The notes: a model not told the origin generated them from the letters alone. A stretch of 50,433 nucleotides of DNA from Myxococcales bacterium (GCA_019637115.1 JAHBWH010000044.1:1-50433), one strand, 5' to 3'. Numbered from the stretch's first letter, positions 1 through 12,744 are shown. Numbers and translations are program-made.

Positions 1-56
1 GCCCCGACCAAACCGCGGAGCGAGAACCATCCGCTCCGACTGAACCGCGCGCTACG

Positions 57-145
57 CGCGCTCGAGGCCGTCCTTCGGTTCGCCGTTCGCCCGCGCTCGG
101 CGCGCTCGAGGCCGTCCTTCGGTTTCGCCGTTCGCCCGGTTCGCC
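57..145. repeat. Two copies of a 44-bp tandem repeat beyond the pgm 3' end
   Basis: A unit beginning CGCGCTCGAGGCCGTCC occurs at 57 and again at 101, giving a 44-bp period. It continues into a degenerate run of short TTCGCCGTTCGC-like and CGGTTCGCG-like motifs up to about 225. No gene is supported in positions 1-237. The array lies downstream of the minus-strand phosphoglucomutase gene. Other gene 3' borders in the window carry similar short duplications. Confidence 0.7.
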
Positions 146-237
146 GTTCGCGTCGGTTTGTCGTTCGTCGGCTCGCCGTTCGCGCGGCCTCGGTTCGCGC
201 AGCCTCGGCTCGTCGGTTCGCGCGGCCTTCGTCGATC

Positions 238-1872
<1,635 letters not shown>

Positions 1873-2193
1873 CGAAGCCTCCCCACGGCATGCGGTCAAG
1901 ACACATGCCCTTCCGCCACGAGCATCGCGGCGGCCCCGAGCTGCAGACCCACCGGACCGGGTCGCGCCCGACGACCGACCAGCTCGCGCCCGCCTGCGCA
2001 AGACACGTTCGCGAGCGCCGATGACCACGCAGATCGTTCGCTCAGTGCCCACGACGCGGCAACGGATCACGGACCCGTCGAACGCCGAGCGTCGTCGTAG
2101 GATTCCCCCCGCCTCTCGACGCCGATCACGACCCTCGCGCCCCACACCATCAGCGCGCCCAACTTGGTACGCTCGGTGCTTCGTGTCCCCGGC
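1873..2193. other. Divergent intergenic region between pgm and the membrane protein
   Basis: These 321 bases separate two divergent genes and must hold both promoters. Long open frames cross it on both strands, but they have the composition of GC-rich shadows. I see no convincing -35/-10 pair, operator or small gene. Confidence 0.5.
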
Positions 2194-3285
2194 ATGCGCA
2201 TCGTCTTCATCGCCATCCTGATCCTCCACGGCCTCATCCACCTGCTCGGCTTCGTCAAAGCGTTCGACCTCGCGCCGGTCGAGCAGCTCACGACGCCGAT
2301 CTCGCGTGCCGCCGGCCTCGCGTGGTTGATCGCGTGCCTCGCGGCCCTGCTCACGGCGCTGCTCTTCGCGCTCCGCGTCGACGCCTGGTGGATGATCGGC
2401 GCCGCCACGCTCGTGCTCTCCCAAGCGCTCGTCGTCTCGGCGTGGAGCGACGCGAAGGCTGGCACGCTCGCGAACCTCGTCCTCCTCGTGGGCGTCGTGC
2501 TGGGTTTCGGGCTCGCGCGCTTCTCGAGCGAGACCGACCGCCAAGTCCACGCGCTCCTCGCAACTGCGCCGCAGGCGACCGGCGAGGTGCTCGCGCAGGA
2601 CACGCTCGACGGGCTGCCGCCCGCGACCCGGCGCTGGCTCGAGCGCTCGGGCGCCATCGGGCGCCCCCGTCCGCGCGTCGTCCGCCTCCGGCAGCTCGGC
2701 GAGATGCAGCTCGAGCCCGACGCGGGGTTCCGATCCGTCGTCGCGCATCAGACCTTCCGCGTCGACGAGCCAGCGTTTCTCTGGTCCGTGCGGCTCGCGA
2801 TGTTCGGTCTGCCCATCGTCGGACGCGACACCTACCTCGATGGCCACGGGCGCATGCGCATCGAAGCGGGCGGCCTCTTGCCCATCGTCGACGAGGCCGA
2901 CGAGAAGATCGATCAGGGCGCGATGCTCCGATACCTCGGCGAGACCGTATGGTTCCCCGCGGGCGCCCTCTCGCGCTACGTCCGCTGGGAGCCAGGTCCC
3001 GATCCGACACGCGAAGCCCGCGCGACGATGCGTCATGGCGCTCACGAGGTGAGCGGCGACTTCACCTTCGACGACGAGGGGCGCTTCGTCTCGTTGCGGG
3101 CCGAGCGCTACCGTGGTGGTGGCGCGGAGGCCTCGCTCACCCCGTGGAGCGTCCGCGCCACGGCCTGGGAGGTCTTCGACGGGGTCGAGATCCCCTCGGC
3201 GGGAGAGGTCGTTTGGCACCTCCCGGAGGGCGACTTCGTCTTCTACCGGTGGCGCGTCGATCAGCTCGAGCTCGATCCGCGTTGA
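2194..3285 (+). CDS. Membrane protein, DUF6544/DUF6920-like
   Basis: A 363-residue protein whose first ~110 residues form four hydrophobic segments: [20 protein letters not shown], then roughly 37-60, 70-90 and 100-115. A soluble C-terminal half follows. It has the motif [16 protein letters not shown] and ends in a beta-rich region with VRRWEP-, EVSGDFTFD- and [16 protein letters not shown]-like strands. This layout is what I recall for proteins annotated DUF6544 (also DUF6920); the family number is from memory and the function is unknown. The start is the ATG at 2194, because the hydrophobic segment begins directly there; the TTG 30 bases earlier adds nothing recognisable. The gene diverges from pgm. 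The next gene is a TetR regulator starting 196 bases downstream with its own operator, so they are probably not co-transcribed. Confidence 0.7.
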   Translation: MRIVFIAILILHGLIHLLGFVKAFDLAPVEQLTTPISRAAGLAWLIACLAALLTALLFALRVDAWWMIGAATLVLSQALVVSAWSDAKAGTLANLVLLVGVVLGFGLARFSSETDRQVHALLATAPQATGEVLAQDTLDGLPPATRRWLERSGAIGRPRPRVVRLRQLGEMQLEPDAGFRSVVAHQTFRVDEPAFLWSVRLAMFGLPIVGRDTYLDGHGRMRIEAGGLLPIVDEADEKIDQGAMLRYLGETVWFPAGALSRYVRWEPGPDPTREARATMRHGAHEVSGDFTFDDEGRFVSLRAERYRGGGAEASLTPWSVRATAWEVFDGVEIPSAGEVVWHLPEGDFVFYRWRVDQLELDPR

Positions 3286-3450
3286 GCGGAGCGCGTCTGC
3301 GGCTCGCCCTCGAGCCGTGTCGACGTGGCTCGAACATCGGCGTCGACCGGCCGCAGCGGGTCTCGTCCGTGCGGCGTCGAGGCCACATCCAAGCGCTGCC
3401 GCCACGTCGTAGGAGACTCCGCGGCTTGACGCGCGCGCCCGCAGCATTTA

Positions 3451-3470
3451 TTGGTTGTTCGACCAACTAA
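3451..3470. promoter_or_regulatory. Palindromic TetR/BetI-type operator
   Basis: The 20-base site TTGGTTGTTCGACCAACTAA is an imperfect palindrome in which 16 of 20 positions match its own reverse complement. It ends 10 bases before the ATG of the TetR-family gene, so it overlaps the likely promoter/leader. It sits in the only AT-richer stretch nearby. Its TTGGT..ACCAA pattern recalls BetI-type operators. Autoregulation is inferred from position. Confidence 0.72.
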
Positions 3471-3480
3471 TGGAGACGCC

Positions 3481-4206
3481 ATGGGACGGCCCACCAATCG
3501 CGACGCGCGTCGCGCTCAGATCGTCGAGGGGTTGCTACGGGTCTTGCCCGAGGCGGGGTACGAGCGCGCGACGGTGGCGCGCATCGCGCAGGCCGCGGGG
3601 CTCGGGGCTGGGCTCGTGCATCACCACTTCGCCTCCAAGCAGGAGATCTTGCTCGCGCTCGGGGAGCGGCTCGCGGCCGGAATCGAGGCTCGGCTCCGGC
3701 CCGCGGAGCCCGCGCGCGGGCGGCTCGAGGCCTGGATCGACGCGCACCTCGCGCTCGGGGAGGGCGCGTCGCCCGAGGCGGTGGCTTGTTGGGTCGCGCT
3801 CGGGGCGGAGGCCCTCTCGCAGCCTGAGGTCGGCGACCTCTACCGCGCGCTCGTCGCGCGTCGGCTCGACGCGCTGCGCGGGCTGCTCCGCGAGGTCTGC
3901 CGAGAGGAGCAGCGCGCGACCGGGGGTCTCGACCTCCTGGCCGCGACCATCCTCGCGGCGATCGAGGGTTTCTATCAGCTCGCGTCGGCCGCTCCGGAGA
4001 CGGTCCCTCGCGGCCACGCGGCGCGCGCGGTGCGGGAGCTCGCCCACCGCGCGCTCGACGCGCGCCCCGCCATCCAGCCGGCCAAACCACGGACGAAGCC
4101 GCAGGCAAGCAAGCCTTCGCGGTCGAAGACGAAGCTCATCCAGCAGTCCACGAAGGCGAGGTCGACCAAGACCCGCCCACGGACCACGAAGGGAGGCCCC
4201 TCATGA
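3481..4206 (+). CDS. TetR/AcrR-family transcriptional regulator (BetI-like)
   Basis: A 241-residue protein with an N-terminal TetR helix-turn-helix (TVARIAQAAGLGAGLVHHHF, residues ~30-50) and a helical ligand-binding region like the BetI C-terminal domain (AWIDAHLALGEG, CWVALGAEAL, LDLLAATILAAIEGFYQL). Residues ~200-241 are an unusual Lys/Thr/Ser-rich tail of the type SKTKLIQQSTKARSTKTRP, probably disordered and basic. ATG 3481 is chosen because GGAGACGCC precedes it and the helix-turn-helix starts at the usual distance. The stop overlaps the next gene's start (ATGA), so the metallo-beta-lactamase-fold protein is probably translationally coupled and controlled by this regulator. The ligand is unknown. 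Confidence 0.88.
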   Translation: MGRPTNRDARRAQIVEGLLRVLPEAGYERATVARIAQAAGLGAGLVHHHFASKQEILLALGERLAAGIEARLRPAEPARGRLEAWIDAHLALGEGASPEAVACWVALGAEALSQPEVGDLYRALVARRLDALRGLLREVCREEQRATGGLDLLAATILAAIEGFYQLASAAPETVPRGHAARAVRELAHRALDARPAIQPAKPRTKPQASKPSRSKTKLIQQSTKARSTKTRPRTTKGGPS

Positions 4207-4946
4207 CGCTCTCGTTCATCGCCCTCGGCACCGGAGACGCCTTCAGCGCGAAGCGCTACGGCGCATGTCTCGCCGTCGAGCATCGCGAGGGTGACACCTC
4301 GCGCTGGCTCCTGATCGACTGCCCGCACCCGATCCGCAAGCTCCTCCACGAGGGCTCCCGCGAGGTCGCGCCCGGCCTCGACGTCGGCTCGTTCGACGCG
4401 CTCGTCCTCACGCACCTACACGCCGACCACGCGAGCGGCCTCGAAGGCTGGGGTTTCTTCCACCGCTTCGCCCTCCAGAAGAAGGCCACCCTCCTCGCGC
4501 ACCCGAGCGTCGCGCGTGACCTCTGGACCCACCTCCAGCCCAGCATGGGCTGGCTCCTCGACGCGCGACGCGAGCCCGTCGCGATGACCGAGGAGGACTA
4601 CTTCGACGTGCGGACCTTCGTCGACGAGATCGAGCTCGGCCCGTTCCGCATCGAGGCGCGCACCACCTGGCACCACATCCCGACGATCGCGCTCTGCATC
4701 CACGCGGGCGGCCGCTGCCTCGGGTACAGCGCCGACACCGCCTTCGACCCCGCGCTCTTCGAGTGGCTCGCGGCGTCCGATCTGCTCGTCCACGAAGCCA
4801 ACCTCGGACCGGCGCACACGCCCTACGCCACGCTCGCGGCCCTCCCGGCGGACGTGCGCGCCAAGATTCGGCTCATCGCGTTCCCCGACGACTTCGTCCC
4901 CGACGCGATCGAGCCGCTCCGCGAAGGAGCGAGGGTCGAGGTCTGA
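4203..4946 (+). CDS. MBL-fold metallohydrolase (RNase Z-like fold)
   Basis: A 247-residue protein with the metallo-beta-lactamase signature HLHADH at residues 71-76 after strand FDALVLT. Further candidate ligands are His and Asp in TTWHHIPTIALCIHAGGR and GYSADTAFDPALFEWL, followed by VHEANLG. This order resembles RNase Z/phosphodiesterase-like MBL proteins. The start ATG overlaps the TetR stop by four bases. The substrate cannot be told; coupling to a regulator points to a regulated hydrolase rather than housekeeping tRNA 3' processing. A small GC-rich hairpin lies about 50 bases after the stop. Confidence 0.85.
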   Translation: MTLSFIALGTGDAFSAKRYGACLAVEHREGDTSRWLLIDCPHPIRKLLHEGSREVAPGLDVGSFDALVLTHLHADHASGLEGWGFFHRFALQKKATLLAHPSVARDLWTHLQPSMGWLLDARREPVAMTEEDYFDVRTFVDEIELGPFRIEARTTWHHIPTIALCIHAGGRCLGYSADTAFDPALFEWLAASDLLVHEANLGPAHTPYATLAALPADVRAKIRLIAFPDDFVPDAIEPLREGARVEV

Positions 4947-4994
4947 TGTCCGCCGCGCGCCTCGCACGTCTCCGCCGCCTCGCGCGTCGCGGAT

Positions 4995-5008
4995 GGCCTC
5001 GTGAGGCC
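4995..5008 (+). terminator. Weak hairpin after the MBL-fold gene
   Basis: GGCCTC-GT-GAGGCC forms a 6-bp stem with a two-base loop, 49 bases after the stop at 4946. It is followed by AT-richer DNA but no immediate T run, so it is at best a weak terminator. Confidence 0.4.
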
Positions 5009-5055
5009 GCTCGGTCAGAAAATAGTCAGTAAATTTCGAGGTCTCTGGTCGTTTT

Positions 5056-5084
5056 TTGACGCACGACGCACCGCGTCGAATTGT
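5056..5084 (+). promoter_or_regulatory. Candidate sigma-70-type promoter of the carboxylase operon
   Basis: TTGACG at 5056-5061 is followed after exactly 17 bases by AATTGT at 5079-5084, within a locally AT-rich stretch (5030-5085) that contrasts with the surrounding DNA. The carboxyltransferase ATG follows about 57 bases later. The -10 match is only fair. Confidence 0.5.
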
Positions 5085-5141
5085 CGAGCGACGCGTTTCC
5101 GCGTAGGACGCCGGCTGCGCCCTCGACCCCGACGGAGACTC

Positions 5142-6785
5142 ATGAGCACGTACTCGCTGTCGAACCCGCTCGCTCCCGCCGCCGCTGCCGCGCCGCCCTC
5201 TCAGGGGCCCTACGACGACGCCCTCGCGCTCGGTCGCGAGCTGCTCGCGCGTCCCCTCCAGGGTGGCGGCCCGAGCCGCGTGCTCGTGCAGCACGTGAAG
5301 TCCCGGATGACGGTCTGGGAGCGCATCAAGGTGCTCACCGACGCCGAGCCGAACATCCTCTATCAGAACTGGGGCCCCGGCCTCGACGGCGCGTCTCTCG
5401 TTACCGGCATCCTCAACGTGAAGGGCCGCGACGTCGCCGTCTACGGCCACGACTTCACGCTGCGCGCGGGCTCGATGGACGCCACCAACGGCGCGAAGCT
5501 CGCGCGCCTCATCCTGATGGCGGCCGAGCAAGGCATCCCGCTCATCGGCATGAACGACTCGGCCGGCGCCTACGTCCCCGCGGGCGTCGGCGGGCTCGAC
5601 GGTTACAGCGAGGCGTTCTGCGCGCTACGCAAGATCAGCGGCGTCGTCCCGAGCATCATGTGCATGTTCGGCTTCAACGCCGGCGGCGGCTCGTACCTCC
5701 CGCGGCAGGGCTCGTTCCTCATCCAGGCCGAGAACACCTTCTTCGGCCTCACCGGCCCCGGCGTCGTGAAGTCGGTGCTCGGCGAGGACGTGACGGCCGA
5801 TGAGCTCGGGGGTCCGCGCGTGCACGGCCAGAGCGGCGTCGTCGACCTCGTCGCCGCCGACGAGCTCGGCTCGCTCCGCAGCGCGCTGCGGCTGCTGACC
5901 TACCTGCCCGACAACAACTCCGTCAGCCCGCCCTTCTGGCCGACGTCCGACTCCATCGACCGCTTCACGGTCGACGAGGACATCCTCTTCCGGCGCACCT
6001 TCAACTCGCCGACGGGCATGAACTCGCCCTTCGACGTCACGCTCTACCTCCAGCAGATCTGCGACCACGGCGAGTTCTTCGAGCTCCAGCCGCAGCGCGC
6101 GCGCAACCTCGTCACGGCCTTCGCCCGCATCGGCGGCCACGTCGTCGGCTTCGTCGCGAACAACTCCGCCGTCGCCTCGGGGCAGATCGACATCGCCGCG
6201 GCCCGCAAGGGCACGCGCTTCGTGCGCTTCTGCAACCTCTACAACATCCCGATGATCTTCCTGGAGGACACCACTGGCTTCCTCCCGGGGCGCGATCAGG
6301 AGGCGGGCGGCATCGTCCTCGAGGGCCGTCGCCTGCTCGACGCGATCATCGATCTCCGCGTGCCGCGCATCACGCTCATCATCCGCAACGCCTTCGGCGG
6401 CGCCTACGCAAGCTACAACTCCTACTTCACGGGCGCGAGCGTCGTGCTGACGCTCCCGACCGCGCGCATCGCGGTGATGGGGCCGGCTGGCCGCGAGTTC
6501 GTCTACAAGGACGAGATCGCCGCGATCACGGCCGCGCACCGCGACGCGCTCGCGGCGGGCGCCTCGGCCGAAGAGGCGGCCGCCGAGCGCGACGCGAAGC
6601 TCGCGGCGCTCAGCAAGCGCTACGAGGACGAGCTGCTCAACCCGAAGGAGGCGCTCGCGCTCGGCTCCGTGTCGAGCGTGGTCATGCCCGGCACCTCGCG
6701 CCGCGAGCTGGCCCGCAACCTCGACTTCTTGGTCCGGAAGTATCAGCCGAGCCCGATGAGCGGGCCGCAGAGGGAGTTCGAGTGA
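5142..6785 (+). CDS. Acyl-CoA carboxylase, carboxyltransferase subunit
   Basis: A 547-residue biotin-dependent carboxyltransferase with both the N- and C-terminal crotonase-like halves (AccD- and AccA-type). It transfers CO2 from carboxybiotin to an acyl-CoA. Visible motifs: [14 protein letters not shown] near the N-terminus; the CoA/oxyanion loops [17 protein letters not shown] and [19 protein letters not shown]; and in the second half [26 protein letters not shown] and [16 protein letters not shown]. The last two correspond to the biotin-side oxyanion hole. The ATG at 5142 has CGGAGA upstream; an Ala/Pro-rich stretch of ~20 residues precedes the conserved region. The stop TGA shares its last base with the ATG of the biotin carboxylase gene (TGATG), so the two subunits are coupled. 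Acetyl- or propionyl-CoA is the likely substrate, but this cannot be decided from sequence. Confidence 0.92.
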   Translation: MSTYSLSNPLAPAAAAAPPSQGPYDDALALGRELLARPLQGGGPSRVLVQHVKSRMTVWERIKVLTDAEPNILYQNWGPGLDGASLVTGILNVKGRDVAVYGHDFTLRAGSMDATNGAKLARLILMAAEQGIPLIGMNDSAGAYVPAGVGGLDGYSEAFCALRKISGVVPSIMCMFGFNAGGGSYLPRQGSFLIQAENTFFGLTGPGVVKSVLGEDVTADELGGPRVHGQSGVVDLVAADELGSLRSALRLLTYLPDNNSVSPPFWPTSDSIDRFTVDEDILFRRTFNSPTGMNSPFDVTLYLQQICDHGEFFELQPQRARNLVTAFARIGGHVVGFVANNSAVASGQIDIAAARKGTRFVRFCNLYNIPMIFLEDTTGFLPGRDQEAGGIVLEGRRLLDAIIDLRVPRITLIIRNAFGGAYASYNSYFTGASVVLTLPTARIAVMGPAGREFVYKDEIAAITAAHRDALAAGASAEEAAAERDAKLAALSKRYEDELLNPKEALALGSVSSVVMPGTSRRELARNLDFLVRKYQPSPMSGPQREFE

Positions 6786-9523
6786 TGTTGGATCGTGATC
6801 GGGCTCGCGTGCGCTTCCACGAAGCGACCTCCGAGTGGGCGCGGAGCTTCTCGCTCGCGTCGATCAAGTGTCTGATCGTCTGCCGTGGCCCCGTGCGCAA
6901 AGAGGCGATCGACGTCTTCGACGAGGTCGGCATCGCCGAATACGGGATGCTGCTCTCGGAGAAGGACAGCATCGTCTACCCGCGCTGCCTCGCGCCCGAG
7001 ATCCGCGGCTTCCGCTTCCCCGAGAACATCCACCGCGTGCCCGACTACATGGGCGCCGGCCAGGAGGAGAAGGCGCAGCGCATCCGCGAGATCGTCGCCA
7101 TCGCGAAAGACCACGGCTACACGCACGTCTTCGCGGGCTACGGCTTCATGGCGGAGGACGCCGAGTTCATCGAGGCGATCGAGCGCGCGGGGCTGACCTT
7201 CGTCGGTCCCTCGTCGTACGTCGCGCGCGGCGCGGGCGCCAAGGACGAGGCGAAGAAGCTCGCGCGCAGCCTCGGCAACTCGGTCACCCCCGGCGTCGAC
7301 AACCCCTCGGCGCTCGCGCTCCTCGCGCGCGTGAAGGATCGCGAGGGCCTCGAAGCGCTCGCGCGCGCGAAGAGCCTCGAGTTCTCCTACGACGGCTCGC
7401 GCTCGCTCGAGGACAACGCCGAGGCGCTCCTGCAGCTCGGCTACGAGCGCGCGATCGAGCTCGTGACGATCGAAGAGCTGCAGGCGACCGCGCGCGCGCA
7501 GGCCGAGCAGATCTGGAAGGACCACCCGAAGAGCCGGATCCGCTTCAAGTACATCGGGGGCGGCGGCGGCAAGGGGCAGCGCGTCGTCTCGAGCGACGCC
7601 GAGGTCGCGGCGGCGATCATGGACATCCTCGCCGAGTCGAAGGTGGTCGCGCCGGGCAGCAACCGGAACTTCCTCATCGAGCTCAACATCGAGACGACCC
7701 GCCACAACGAGATCCAGCTCATCGGCAACGGCGAGTGGTGTGTCTCGCTCGGCGGTCGCGACTGCTCCGTGCAGATGCACGAGCAGAAGCTCCTCGAGCT
7801 CTCGCTCACCGACGAGCTGCTCGCGGTCGAGCTCGAGGCGACGACGGACCCGACGAAGCGCGCGGTGCTCGAAGCGGACCGCCGCACGCTCGCGCGCATG
7901 GAGGCCGAGTCCGCGGCGTTCGGCGCGGCCGTGAAGCTGAACAGCGTCTCGACGTGGGAGGCGATCGTCGAGGGCGAGAAGCACTTCTTCATGGAGATGA
8001 ACACGCGGATCCAGGTGGAGCACCGCGTGACCGAGCTCGCCTATCGCCTGAAGTTCACGAACCCCGCCGACCCGAGCGACGTCTTCTACGTCGAGAGCCT
8101 CATCGAGGCGATGCTCCTGCTCTCCGAGCACGGGCCGCGGGTGCCGAAGCCCGAGCGCGAGCTGCGTCACGTCGCCGGCGGCGAGGTGCGCATCAACGCG
8201 ACGAACGCGGCGCTTCAGCCCCACGCCGGCGGCATGATCCGCGCGTGGTCGCCGCCCCTCGAGGGCGAGATCCGCGACGACCAGGGCATCGGCCTCCGGA
8301 ACCCGGACACCGGCGCCTTCGTCTTCTACAACCTCGCGGGCGCCTACGACTCGAACATCGCGCTCGTCGTCACCCACGGCGAGTCGCGCCGCGACAACCT
8401 CGAGCGCCTGGCCGAGATCCTCCGGCGCACCGAGCTGCGGGGCGACGACCTGCAGACGAACATGCCCGTCCACTACGGGCTCATCCAGTGGATCCTCGGG
8501 CAGGACGCGATGCTCAAGCCCTCGACGCGCTTCATGGCGTCGTACCTCGCGGCGGTCGGCTCGCTCGCGAAGGTCGTGGCGGACGTCGACCTCCAGCTCG
8601 CCTTCGAGGCGCTCGTCGCGCGCCTCGACCGCGAGGGCCAGGCGGTCCTGCGACGGAAGATCACGCTGCTCACGAGGCCGCTGCAGCGGCTGCTCGCGAG
8701 CCCGCACCTGCTCGCAGGTTTCCTCGGTCGCTACGACGACGTCTTCTGGCGGCGCGACGGCGCGAAGGTGACGTTCATCGAGAACCCGGTGGTCGTGCTC
8801 GAGGCGCTCTATCACTTCCTCGACCTCGACGAGACGACCGCCAAGCCCCCGTCCGAGAAGATCTGGGACCACGACCACGCGATCCTCTCCGACGCGCTCG
8901 CCTTCTACGGCGTCGCGGCGGAGCGGCTCGGCACGCGCGACTGGCCTGCGCTCTCGGCGGCGCTCGCGGCCGACGCGACGCCCGAGGGCTTCGACGAGAG
9001 CCTCTGGGCCGCGTGCCGCGCGTCCCATCGCGGCTTCTCGCTCGGCGCCGAGCTGCTCGCGATGCTGCCGCGGGTGGGCATCGAGGCCGGCTTCTTCGAG
9101 CTCCGCGCGACCGAGACCCTCGACGTCGAGGTCCCCACGCGCTTCACCGACCCGCAGCTGAACGCCGAGCTCGTGAAGGCGCTCGCGCCTCCGCCCGTGG
9201 CCAGCTCGAACGAGATCGTCACGCCGATGGGGGGGCACTTCTACGCCCGCGAGGCGCCCCACCTGCCGCCGCTCGTCGACGAGGGCGACCACTTCGACGT
9301 CGGGCAGCCGCTCTTCGTCATCGAGGTCATGAAGATGTTCAACAAGGTCGTCGCGCCCTTCTCGGGCACGATCACCAAGAACCTCATGAGGGACGCGGAC
9401 GGCAAGATCGTGAAGAAGGGCCAGCCCATCTTCCTCATCGAGCCGGACGAGCGCCTCGACACCGACGACGGCGACGGCGAGGCGCGCCGCCGCGCCCTCA
9501 CGCTGAAGCTCGTCGGTCTCTGA
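6785..9523 (+). CDS. Biotin carboxylase-BCCP fusion, divergent acyl-CoA carboxylase alpha subunit
   Basis: A 912-residue protein that carboxylates its own biotin for the upstream carboxyltransferase. ATP-grasp features are the glycine loop IGGGGGKGQRVV and the catalytic MEMNTRIQVEHRVTELAYRL (canonical enzymes have HPVTE). The C-terminus is a biotinyl domain with IEVMKMFNKV; Lys850 is the predicted biotinylation site, in EVMKM rather than the usual EAMKM. The usual N-terminal NRGEIAxR motif is replaced by VCRGPVRKEAI. There is an extra ~60 residues before the ATP-grasp loop (about residues 180-250) and ~250 residues between the carboxylase and biotinyl domains. The ATG at 6785 is used, with GAGGGAG upstream; a GTG directly before it is possible. 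It forms an operon with the preceding gene. Confidence 0.9.
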   Translation: MLDRDRARVRFHEATSEWARSFSLASIKCLIVCRGPVRKEAIDVFDEVGIAEYGMLLSEKDSIVYPRCLAPEIRGFRFPENIHRVPDYMGAGQEEKAQRIREIVAIAKDHGYTHVFAGYGFMAEDAEFIEAIERAGLTFVGPSSYVARGAGAKDEAKKLARSLGNSVTPGVDNPSALALLARVKDREGLEALARAKSLEFSYDGSRSLEDNAEALLQLGYERAIELVTIEELQATARAQAEQIWKDHPKSRIRFKYIGGGGGKGQRVVSSDAEVAAAIMDILAESKVVAPGSNRNFLIELNIETTRHNEIQLIGNGEWCVSLGGRDCSVQMHEQKLLELSLTDELLAVELEATTDPTKRAVLEADRRTLARMEAESAAFGAAVKLNSVSTWEAIVEGEKHFFMEMNTRIQVEHRVTELAYRLKFTNPADPSDVFYVESLIEAMLLLSEHGPRVPKPERELRHVAGGEVRINATNAALQPHAGGMIRAWSPPLEGEIRDDQGIGLRNPDTGAFVFYNLAGAYDSNIALVVTHGESRRDNLERLAEILRRTELRGDDLQTNMPVHYGLIQWILGQDAMLKPSTRFMASYLAAVGSLAKVVADVDLQLAFEALVARLDREGQAVLRRKITLLTRPLQRLLASPHLLAGFLGRYDDVFWRRDGAKVTFIENPVVVLEALYHFLDLDETTAKPPSEKIWDHDHAILSDALAFYGVAAERLGTRDWPALSAALAADATPEGFDESLWAACRASHRGFSLGAELLAMLPRVGIEAGFFELRATETLDVEVPTRFTDPQLNAELVKALAPPPVASSNEIVTPMGGHFYAREAPHLPPLVDEGDHFDVGQPLFVIEVMKMFNKVVAPFSGTITKNLMRDADGKIVKKGQPIFLIEPDERLDTDDGDGEARRRALTLKLVGL

Positions 9524-9550
9524 CCTCGAGGTCCGGGCCGCGCCCTGGGC

Positions 9551-11488
<1,938 letters not shown>

Positions 11489-11534
11489 CCCTGCACCGCT
11501 ATCAAACTCTCGCGCGAGACGCGAGCGCGTGTCT

Positions 11535-11701
11535 CACCGCGGGAGCCACACGAGCGCGAGCCAGCCAGCGGAGCCCAGGGAGCGTGAGCGCCGGGACAGC
11601 GCCCGAACAGCCCGCCGGTGCCCGCGCGATGCTCCGCTTCACCGCGGGAGCCAGACGAGCACGAGCCAGAGGAGCCCAGGGAGCGTGAGCGCCGAGAGCG
11701 C
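11535..11701. repeat. Duplicated 3' end of the AEC carrier gene
   Basis: About 60 bases starting CACCGCGGGAGCCA at 11640, which are the last ~18 codons and stop of the AEC gene read on the minus strand, recur at 11535-11597. The copies share ACGAGC.CGAGCCAG, GGAGCCCAGGGAGCGTGAG and the stop. The downstream copy has a 4-base insertion and a few substitutions. The offset is 105 bases. The spacer between the copies is not obviously related. Confidence 0.85.
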
Positions 11702-12571
11702 GCTGGTGGAGACGATCGCGCGGCTCGTGCGCTCGACGCCCACGCCGAGCTCACGCGCGATCGAGAAGGTCGTGATCGCGGCGGGCATGCCCGCCAGCAG
11801 ACAGAGCACCTGCGCCTCGGGCGTCGTGAGCCAGCCGATCTCTCGGAGGCCCAGGGCGCCGGCGATCGTGAGCGCGGGCAAGGCGAGCAGCTTCGCGAGC
11901 GGGTGCGCGAGGTCGCCGCGCTCGACGTCGAGCACTCGGGCGCGCTCGGTGAAGAGGTAGAGCCCGAGGAGGAAGAGCGCGGAGGGCGCGGCCGCGCGAC
12001 CGAGCGGTGTCGCGAGCACCTCGAGCGACTCGCGCGCGGGGTCGGGCAAGGCCCGCGCGGCGAAGGCCACGAGGGGCGTCCAGATCAGCGGCTGGCGGGC
12101 CAGCCGGCGCAGGCTCTCGCGCGGCGTGCCTCCGTGTCCGCTCCACTGCAAGAGCCAGTAGGGGCCGAGGGAGAGGCCGAGCGTGACGTGCAGCGCGACC
12201 GCGAGGGACGCGAGCCCCACTTGCGCCTCACCGAGCGCGCTCTCGACGAGTGGCAGCCCGAGGTACGCGACGTTGCCAAAGGAGAGACCGAGCGCGAGCG
12301 TGGGCGCCTGCGTCCGCGTCAGCAGGCGCGTCAGCCCGACCGTGACGAGGAACGCCGCGGGCACGAGGAGCCAGAAGCCCGGCGTGCTCGGCAGCGCGAA
12401 GCGCGAGTCCACGAGCCCGCGGAAGATGAGCGCGGGAAATGCAACGTAGAGCGCGAAGCGGTTGAGATCGTCGACCGCGCGCGCGGGCTCCGGGAAGACG
12501 CGGAGGTACCCCGCCAGGCCGCCGAGCGCGGCGGGCAGGGTGAGCGCGGCAGCGTCGAGCCAGAGCGACAC
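11639..12571 (-). CDS. AEC (auxin efflux carrier)-family transporter
   Basis: A 310-residue, almost wholly hydrophobic protein with about ten membrane segments. It has AEC-type features: N-terminal LPAALGGLAGYLRVF, the LNRFALYVAFPALIFRGLVD region, GLSFGNVAYLGLPL with a Pro/Gly-rich kink, LFLLGLYLF, and C-terminal AGMPAAITTFSIARELGVGV. Homologues move organic acids or related metabolites across the inner membrane; the substrate here is unknown. Its position next to acsA on the same strand makes acetate or another carboxylate a reasonable guess. The start is GTG 12571 and no ATG is available in frame nearby. Its last codons are duplicated just downstream. Confidence 0.85.
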   Translation of the reverse strand: MSLWLDAAALTLPAALGGLAGYLRVFPEPARAVDDLNRFALYVAFPALIFRGLVDSRFALPSTPGFWLLVPAAFLVTVGLTRLLTRTQAPTLALGLSFGNVAYLGLPLVESALGEAQVGLASLAVALHVTLGLSLGPYWLLQWSGHGGTPRESLRRLARQPLIWTPLVAFAARALPDPARESLEVLATPLGRAAAPSALFLLGLYLFTERARVLDVERGDLAHPLAKLLALPALTIAGALGLREIGWLTTPEAQVLCLLAGMPAAITTFSIARELGVGVERTSRAIVSTSALSALTLPGLLWLVLVWLPR

Positions 12572-12675
12572 CCGCCGCTCTTGGCAGGCGTCGGACGAAC
12601 GTCAACCGTCCGCGCCCGCGCCCGTGCCCGACGAGCAGCCGTGACATCGCCGCTCCGCGGGGGCACCCTAGCGTC

Positions 12676-12744
12676 ATGGACTTCACCGAACGCATCTGAT
12701 CCCGCTTCTCCCGCCGGGTCACGCTCACGCTCCTGGCGGTCTTC
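12676..12744 (+). other. Interrupted 5' end of the MFS gene (in-frame TGA)
   Basis: ATG 12676 opens MDFTERI, then TGA at 12697-12699, and the same frame continues SRFSRRVTLTLLAVFLLDEV directly into the MFS protein. The residues after the stop look like genuine coding sequence: a basic cytoplasmic start followed by a hydrophobic segment. The stop therefore looks like a mutation (for example CGA or TGG to TGA), a sequencing error or a recoding event rather than leader DNA. Confidence 0.65.

Noticed and set aside
1873-3447. Long minus-strand extension of the pgm frame (over 500 residues)
   Set aside because: It is antisense to the membrane-protein gene, has Arg/Asp/Glu-biased shadow composition and no start signal. 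The true pgm start has a good ribosome-binding site at 1872.
6743-9292. 849-residue open frame antisense to the biotin carboxylase gene
   Set aside because: Its composition (Arg, Glu, Asp, Val, Leu, Ala) mirrors codon positions of the real gene, and the sense protein has clear domains.
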